From assembly GCA_029948255.1 (NCBI GenBank), contig JALIZF010001613.1, positions 62,001 through 126,000 on the forward strand: a stretch of DNA of 64,000 bases, written 5' to 3'. Of the stretch, positions 58,107 to 64,000 are shown one piece after another. A program made the position numbers and the translations under genes. Position 1 is the first letter of the stretch. The number at the start of each line of letters is the position of its first letter. The DNA comes from Telmatactis stephensoni (taxonomy: Eukaryota > Cnidaria > Anthozoa > Actiniaria > Isophelliidae). The notes under the pieces are model-generated. The model did no database searches and was not told where the DNA came from. It saw nothing but the letters and a program-made list of their open reading frames with translations.

Positions 58107-58560
58107 TAACTAAATAACTAAATAACTAATACTAAATAACTAAATAACTAAATAACTAAATAACTAAATAACTAAATAACTAAATAACTAAATAACTAAA
58201 TAACTAAATAACTAAATAACTAAATAACTAAATAACTAAATAACTAAATAACTAAATAACTAAATAACTAAATAACTAAATAACTAAATAACTAAATAAC
58301 TAAATAACTAAATAACTAAATAACTAAATAACTAAATAACTAAATAACTAAATAACTAAATAACTAAATAACTAAATAACTAAATAACTAAATAACTAAA
58401 TAACTAAATAACTAAATAACTAAATAACTAAATAACTAAATAACTAAATAACTAAATAACTAAATAACTAAATAACTAAATAACTAAATAACTAAATAAC
58501 TAAATAACTAAATAACTAAATAACTAAATAACTAAATAACTAAATAACTAAATAACTAAA
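58107..58560. repeat. 8-bp tandem array (AACTAAAT)n, first
   Basis: About 56 nearly perfect copies over 454 bp. Not the metazoan telomere unit. Confidence 0.97.
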
Positions 58561-58566
58561 TGAATG

Positions 58567-59242
58567 TGTTACGCGACACTTTTCCATGCATTTCATACTC
58601 CTAGTGATTTTGTAGTCTATTAATAAGTTTGGCAAGGGACTTTTTGTGACGTAGATTTCTTATTACAATTTTGTTATGGCTAGTTGTTGGACCTCGCATG
58701 GGCAGGACCAACTACACAAAAATATGCTAGCCTAGGCATTTATCCTAGATTTTATATTTCATCTCGGTTCTAGATTTGGTAGGTTCGGAATAGTCCCAAG
58801 CCTTTATCAAATGGTTTTGTAGGTTTAGTACGTTAATGTGTGAAGGAATCTTAGAGTATATTCCAGTTTTTACATTATGACGCAGTTATAAGGTGTGATT
58901 GAAATTCGAGCAAGATTGACATTTAGAAAGTAGAGTCCATAGTGCAAATGAGACTCCATGATCAAGGTTGTGCAAGAACGTTTTATTGGCCGGTCCGGAT
59001 CTGGAGATTCTGGTGTGCACCTTGATTGGATAGGCCTGACAGTGTAACGAGAGTCTTGTTTGGGTTATGGCTCTCTACCTGTTACTAGAAATATTTGTGT
59101 AATAAGCTTTGTAAGTCAGTCGATTGTAAGTTGCTTGTGAATCGTTGCTTAGTTGGTGGCTAATGTCTAGCAGTTGTTAGTGGAGATCATATTTGTATAT
59201 CGAGATTTAAAAGAAGCTTAAATACAAAGACCCACGAATTAA
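58567..59242 (+). repeat. Left LTR
   Basis: Begins TGTTACGCGACAC. Its last two bases (CA) appear replaced by the A-rich microsatellite. Confidence 0.88.
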
Positions 59243-59453
59243 AAAAACAACAACAACAACAACAACAAAAAAACAAAAACAAAAAAAACAAACAAACAAA
59301 CAAAAAAATCTTATTCAATAGAAAATGAACTGCGTAGATTATCATATTGTTTATCTTTCATTTTTGTTTTTATAACCTTTGACTTTATTTGGGTTTATAG
59401 CTATTTTCTCGACAGCGTGTACCAGGAGGTACACCAAACTAAGGAGGGGAGTA

Positions 59454-60130
59454 TGTTACGCGACACTTTTCCATGCATTTCATACTCCTAGTGATTTTGT
59501 AGTCTATTAATAAGTTTGGCAAGGGACTTTTTGTGACGTAGATTTCTTATTACAATTTTGTTATGGCTAGTTGTTGGACCTCGCATGGGCAGGACCAACT
59601 ACACAAAAATATGCTAGCCTAGGCATTTATCCTAGATTTTATATTTCATCTCGGTTCTAGATTTGTAGGTTCGGAATAGTCCCAAGCCTTTATCAAATGG
59701 TTTTGTAGGTTTAGTACGTTAATGTGTGAAGGAATCTTAGAGTATATTCCAGTTTTTACATTATGACGCAGTTATAAGGTGTGATTGAAATTCGAGCAAG
59801 ATTGACATTTAGAAAGTAGAGTCCATAGTACAAATGAGACTCCATGATCAAGGTTGTGCAAGAAAGTTTTATTGGCCGGTCCGGATCTGGAGATTCTGGT
59901 GTGCACCTTGATTGGATAGGCCTGACAGTGTAACGAGAGTCTTGTTTGGGTTATGGCTCTCTACCTGTTACTAGAAATATTTGTGTAATAAGCTTTGTAA
60001 GTCAGTCGATTGTAAGTTGCTTGTGAATCGTTGCTTAGTTGGTGGCTAATGTCTAGCAGTTGTTAGTGGAGATCATATTTGTATATCGAGATTTAAAAGA
60101 AGCTTAAATACAAAGACCCACGAATTAACA
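59454..60130 (+). repeat. Right LTR
   Basis: Preceded by the polypurine tract. Ends GAATTAACA. Followed by 48 bp of unique sequence and then the second 8-bp array. Confidence 0.88.
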
Positions 60131-60178
60131 AAGGTATGATTTAATGTTGCCGTCAGAGTGATCCCGGACTAGTTCCGT

Positions 60179-60652
60179 AACTAAATAACTAAATAACTAA
60201 ATAACTAAATAACTAAATAACTAAATAACTAAATAACTAAATAACTAAATAACTAAATAACTAAATAACTAAATAACTAAATAACTAAATAACTAAATAA
60301 CTAAATAACTAAATAACTAAATAACTAAATAACTAAATAACTAAATAACTAAATAACTAAATAACTAAATAACTAAATAACTAAATAACTAAATAACTAA
60401 ATAACTAAATAACTAAATAACTAAATAACTAAATAACTAAATAACTAAATAACTAAATAACTAAATAACTAAATAACTAAATAACTAAATAACTAAATAA
60501 CTAAATAACTAAATAACTAAATAACTAAATAACTAAATAACTAAATAACTAAATAACTAAATAACTAAATAACTAAATGAATGAATGATGAATGAATGAA
60601 TGAATGAATGAATGAATGAATGAATGAATGAACGAATGAATGAATGAATGAA
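60179..60652. repeat. 8-bp tandem array, second, followed by GAAT repeats
   Basis: About 50 copies of AACTAAAT (60179-60578), then a GAAT microsatellite to 60652. Same unit and orientation as the array at 58107. Confidence 0.97.
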
Positions 60653-60655
60653 TTG

Positions 60656-61432
60656 AATATATAAAGTAAAAGAACGCGAGTATGCAGGAATAAGCCTTTA
60701 GCATTATGACGTTTCATACCTCTCTCTATACCACAATCCTTTTGGAGTATCTATTGTTCATCAATTTAAGAATATAGTGTTTGTATTCTCCAGGGATTTT
60801 TAAATTTGAATATGAAAGATTTAATATTGAAGAGGATTCTGGTATAGATAAAGGTATGGAACGTCATAAAGGTAAAGGCTTGGCGCGCGAAAATTCGAAT
60901 TGACACGAATTGACATGGGTATATTACACACGCGCTCAATGTCGTTGTTTGCTAGCGAATTTTTTCCCCTACGACACATTATTTATTACACTGAAAGTAA
61001 TGTAATACAAAGTGTATTTTTACTCGTTATTTTGGATTCTTAATTAATCCTCTTACGATTACGAATGCTCGCCAAAAAACTCGACAAAATGACTCTTTAC
61101 ATTTAACAACTATTTAAACAACTTCTCATGCAACATCTTTGTATCAAACGATACAGAGTTTAGTAGTTGTGTTACTGCATGACTTTTGACTCTTGACTAT
61201 ATATTAATTTGTTTACTCACACGAATATATTAAAGTATTTTTTACAAGTACCATTTAACAGTTTACAAATTATAAAATTATAGAAAATCTGAAACAAATA
61301 AAATACAGATATAAATAAAAAATCACGTGCGTGGTGGCCCATGACATTAGATAAGTTAAAGTTTACGAAATTTTACATGTAAAAAAACCCAAAATAACTA
61401 AAAATCTGCTAGCAAGTGATGGAGAATATCGT
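60656..61432. other. No gene recognised
   Basis: AT-rich stretch downstream of copy C of the unrecognised gene family. No repeat structure noted. Confidence 0.4.
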
Positions 61433-61940
61433 TTAACCAAGTTCTTCGGTTATGAAGTCTGGGAACAATTGCACCTATGAAAAGAAATAATTTAATTAGA
61501 CTAATCCCATCAAAGAATACAAAATAGCAAAGTCAGTGCATAAGATATTACTCGGTACTAAAGTTTCAGTAGTTGTAATTATAAATTTGTGCATTGACGT
61601 ACATTTTGCAATTGTTCTTGTCCAATTGGTCTCCATAATGGCAGGGCTGGCTGAGTGTCTGTTGGATACTAAATCAGAAAAAAGGCAAAAAATGTTGTTT
61701 GATGATGTAGATACCGTGAGCTAATTATTTCGTGCAATTTTAGGCTGACATACTTTAATTTTTCATAAGTGTTTTTGCTATTTAAATATAGATTATTAAA
61801 TAGATCACATAGTACGCGCGCACTGATTGGTTGAAACGCTACTCAGAAAATCCGAGGATAAATAAAGAATATTTATTTATTCATTCATTCATTCATTCAT
61901 TCATTCATTCATTCATTCATTCATTCATTCATTCATTCAT

Positions 61941-61975
<35 letters not shown>

Positions 61976-64000
61976 TTGTTTATTGCTTTTATAATATAGC
62001 GGAAAATAATTACAAACAAAAACTAAACCTAAAGACTAAACTTCGGATATCACTGGAAAAACAAAAGACAGAATTCCCAAAAGGGATTCAACAATTAAAA
62101 AAACAATGAAAATCTATATTTCTAATATTTAGCCGCAACAAACAGATTTACAAAAAGTAGCTTATCAACTGAGATGTTTAGGACCGAAAAAAATCTTTTG
62201 ATTATTGGAGTTATATTCAGGAGAAATTTTGGATAAGAATCTGAATAAGAAGTGTAACTGTCGGAATGGAATGGCATGCATACGAAGGGATCTACTTTGC
62301 ACAAGATCAGAAAAACAAACTTTTTGATGAACAGGGGTTTGTGCTAAATTCTTCAAATGGCGGTCATGTTTTGTTTTAAAAATGGCACAACATTCAGTTA
62401 ATGTTCTCAAACCGAATCAAAAACTGTAGCGATTGCTACGAAATTAACGACAGCACTGATATGACAGTTCCGTATCATGACTTTCAAAATGGGATTCATA
62501 TGAGAAATTTTAGATCTTGAGCATGGAGAAATATCAAAAAAACCTATGAGTACCTATACATTTGGGTGGCATGGGTGGCGTAGTGGTTATGCCACTTGCC
62601 TCTCACCGCTGTGGTCCAACGGGTCGAGTCACTGGTTCGAGCCCTGTGGATGCCACATGTGAGTAGAGTTTGTTAGATGTGTTGTTCTCTCCCTTGCCAC
62701 AAGGGTTTTTCTCCGGGTTCTCCGGTTTTTCCTCCCTCAGCAAAAATCAACATGTGAGTTTTTAAATTGTATGCAGAGTATATCGAATGTAGGGGTAGCG
62801 AGTGTGCGAATGAGTCTCCGGCGGAGATAGTAGCAGAAATGCTACTCAGAAAATCCGAGGATAAATAAAGAATATTTATTTATTTATTTATTTATTTACA
62901 TTTTCTGTATTTTATTCATAAGCTTCTTTTTCAAGGTCTGGGCCGAACCTACTACGCATGGAATTTCTGGCCATGAAAAAGACAGAAATGTTGATTGATG
63001 ATGATGTAGAAAGCGTGAACTAATCATTTCGTGCAATTTTAGGCTGACATACTTTAATATTTCATAAGTATTTTTGATATTTAAATAAGGATTATAATAG
63101 TCCAGTTTCCAATTACTAGAAACCGCTGAGCTTCCTGACAAAAGGCGTATTTATGCAGGCTTATAGCCTCCTTTTTAAGAAAACCCATGGGAATAAACTC
63201 AATGTTGTGTTGTTCTTTATCAACAATTTCTGCATGCAGTTCTCTTAAAGGTATTTTTGAATAATTTACGTTGACTCGAGGCTAACGCTGTATAAATGCG
63301 CCTTTTGTCAGGAAACTCATTGGTCGCTCTAGTAATTAGGAACTGGACTATTATAAATATAGAATTTCTATTTGTGTATATAAATATTTTGTTTGTATAA
63401 ACCTATATTCCGAAAGGTCTGAACTCTTACAGAAGCACGTTCGTCAGCCAATCATTGCGCGTGATACATATCCCAAACCTTTTGAATAAAGCTTTATACA
63501 AATAGCAAGTTTTGAAGACAACAATTGGTAATAGAGTTTGAACTGAGGGTCCTCAAACTATCCCCCATCCTCCAAAATTAAAGAAGAAATAAAAAGTCAA
63601 AAGGGAGAGAGAGTAACTTGAAATACTTTTGCTTATATCTGACTTTTTTGTTTAACTTTATTACAGAGAAGGAATAATTGCAAAACAAGTTTTAATAATG
63701 TCAATGATACAAAGTTTCACGGTACGGTTTTATTTGGATTAGACTTACATCAGTTTCATCGTTTTCTATTGGTGTAGGCTTCCTAACGAAAATGACAACA
63801 GAGCGGGCAGGATTCTACATTCAGTAAAAAGATCAAGAACATAGACCATTATTTCATTTTCATAAAATAATTTCCACATTTGAAAATTTTACGTTTATCA
63901 AACTTACGCGAAGAGTTGTCCTTTGGAAGGCCTCAGACGTCTGCTGACCTAAACTCTGAACCACACCGTGAGAATGATTGTCGTCTCCCACAACAGTTCT
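61433..64000 (-). CDS. Unrecognised multi-exon gene, copy C (5' end outside window)
   Basis: Minus-strand exons: 64000-63908 (open to the window edge, related to 44929-44801), 63814-63749 (66 nt), 61668-61603 (66 nt) and terminal 61474-61433 (14 codons including TAA). All have AG and GT borders and the same phase as copies A and B. The third exon has lost the donor used in A and B (GTAGGC) and appears to use a GTACGT 24 bases further, which keeps the frame. The protein shows a Val-Arg-Lys-Pro and a Leu-Trp-Arg-Pro motif and a Glu-Glu-Leu-Gly C terminus. No stop codons inside the exons seen. Function unknown. Confidence 0.55.
61690..61803. repeat. Duplicated intron segment
   Basis: Matches 62985-63105 with scattered differences (shared core CGTGCAATTTTAGGCTGACA). 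The DNA between was gained with or after the duplication. Confidence 0.75.
61838..61978 (+). repeat. SINE 3' end with ATTC/ATTT microsatellite
   Basis: The block GCTACTCAGAAAATCCGAGG at 61838 equals the 3' end of the SINE at 62568-62895. It is followed by about 17 ATTC and 10 ATTT units. Apparent Ile/His/Ser repeat frame is an artefact. Confidence 0.8.
62568..62895 (+). mobile_element. tRNA-derived SINE, full length
   Basis: A box TGGCGTAGTGG (62576-62586), B box GGTTCGAGCCC (62634-62644), body with TTCTCCGGTTTTTCCTCCCT, 3' end ATCCGAGGATAAATAAAG and ATTT tail. Related to 35985-36290. Confidence 0.85.
63093..63355. mobile_element. MITE, 263 bp
   Basis: Ends TATAATAGTCCAGTT and inverse. The arms extend about 65 bp and share TTCCTGACAAAAGGCG. 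Non-coding. Confidence 0.75.

Larger units (their letters stand above)
58567..60130 (+). mobile_element. LTR retrotransposon remnant with minimal interior
   Basis: Two direct repeats of about 677 bp, starting TGTTACGCG and, in the right copy, ending TTAACA (TG..CA), differ at only about four positions. The interior is 211 bp without coding sequence. A polypurine tract AAGGAGGGGAG lies just before the right LTR. No primer-binding site is seen after the left LTR, where a CAA-rich microsatellite lies. No matching target duplication seen. Probably an internally deleted Gypsy-like element, or a miniature terminal-repeat retrotransposon. Confidence 0.85.

Noticed and set aside
58107..60652. CRISPR-like or telomeric array
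   Set aside because: Contiguous 8-bp units without spacers, in a eukaryotic context; the unit is not TTAGGG-like.
61831..62109. Histidine/Phe/Ile-repeat protein
   Set aside because: Translation of the SINE tail ATTC/ATTT microsatellite.

Overview
The window is animal nuclear DNA: AT-rich, intron-bearing and dominated by nested transposable elements and simple repeats. The mix of elements (a DIRS-order retroelement with split direct repeats, CR1/Jockey-like and R2-like LINEs, tRNA-headed SINEs, many foldback MITEs), an intronless rhodopsin-class GPCR and a large Cys-rich/DDE-like protein family suggests a cnidarian, most likely an anthozoan (coral or anemone). The organism call is an inference from family content only.

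Layout. 1-8.2 kb: no convincing host gene; a TA-flanked MITE, a 300-bp tandem repeat, and a 0.6-kb-armed inverted repeat (2.06-5.04 kb). 8.23-9.27 kb: one intact GPCR gene on the minus strand. 10.96-32.27 kb: one old DNA transposon flanked by TTAA, with terminal inverted repeats of about 0.88 kb and a seven-exon plus-strand gene that encodes Cys-rich, helix-rich, DDE-like, C2HC-finger and C-terminal domains. Later insertions interrupt it: a 2.26-kb MITE-spacer-MITE composite and a 367-bp foldback element in the left repeat, a 3.57-kb CACTG-ended element and a 6.8-kb DIRS/Ngaro-like retroelement in one coding exon, and a SINE and a MITE in introns. Removing the two exon insertions leaves the reading frame exactly continuous, so the nesting order can be read. 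The gene also carries frameshifts and is now a pseudogene. The unnested element would be about 8.3 kb.

32.3-37 kb: 5'-truncated LINEs (one with a CCHC knuckle and a PD..D endonuclease motif), long ATT and GAG microsatellites, and a tRNA-derived SINE. 37.2-46.3 kb: a tandem segmental duplication carrying short phase-0 exons of an unrecognised minus-strand gene family. A third copy runs off the window end (61.4-64.0 kb). The two duplication units provide reciprocal empty sites for a MITE, a SINE and a LINE. 46.8-49.9 kb: decayed LINEs, one with a degenerate 2A-like motif after a signal-like N terminus. 50-58 kb: no recognised gene, several inverted-repeat elements. 58.1-60.7 kb: two long arrays of an 8-bp unit flanking two nearly identical 0.68-kb LTRs separated by only 0.21 kb.

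Of all this, only the GPCR and the RT and recombinase frames of the DIRS element look intact enough to encode full proteins. The TTAA element is the best candidate for something not well described.
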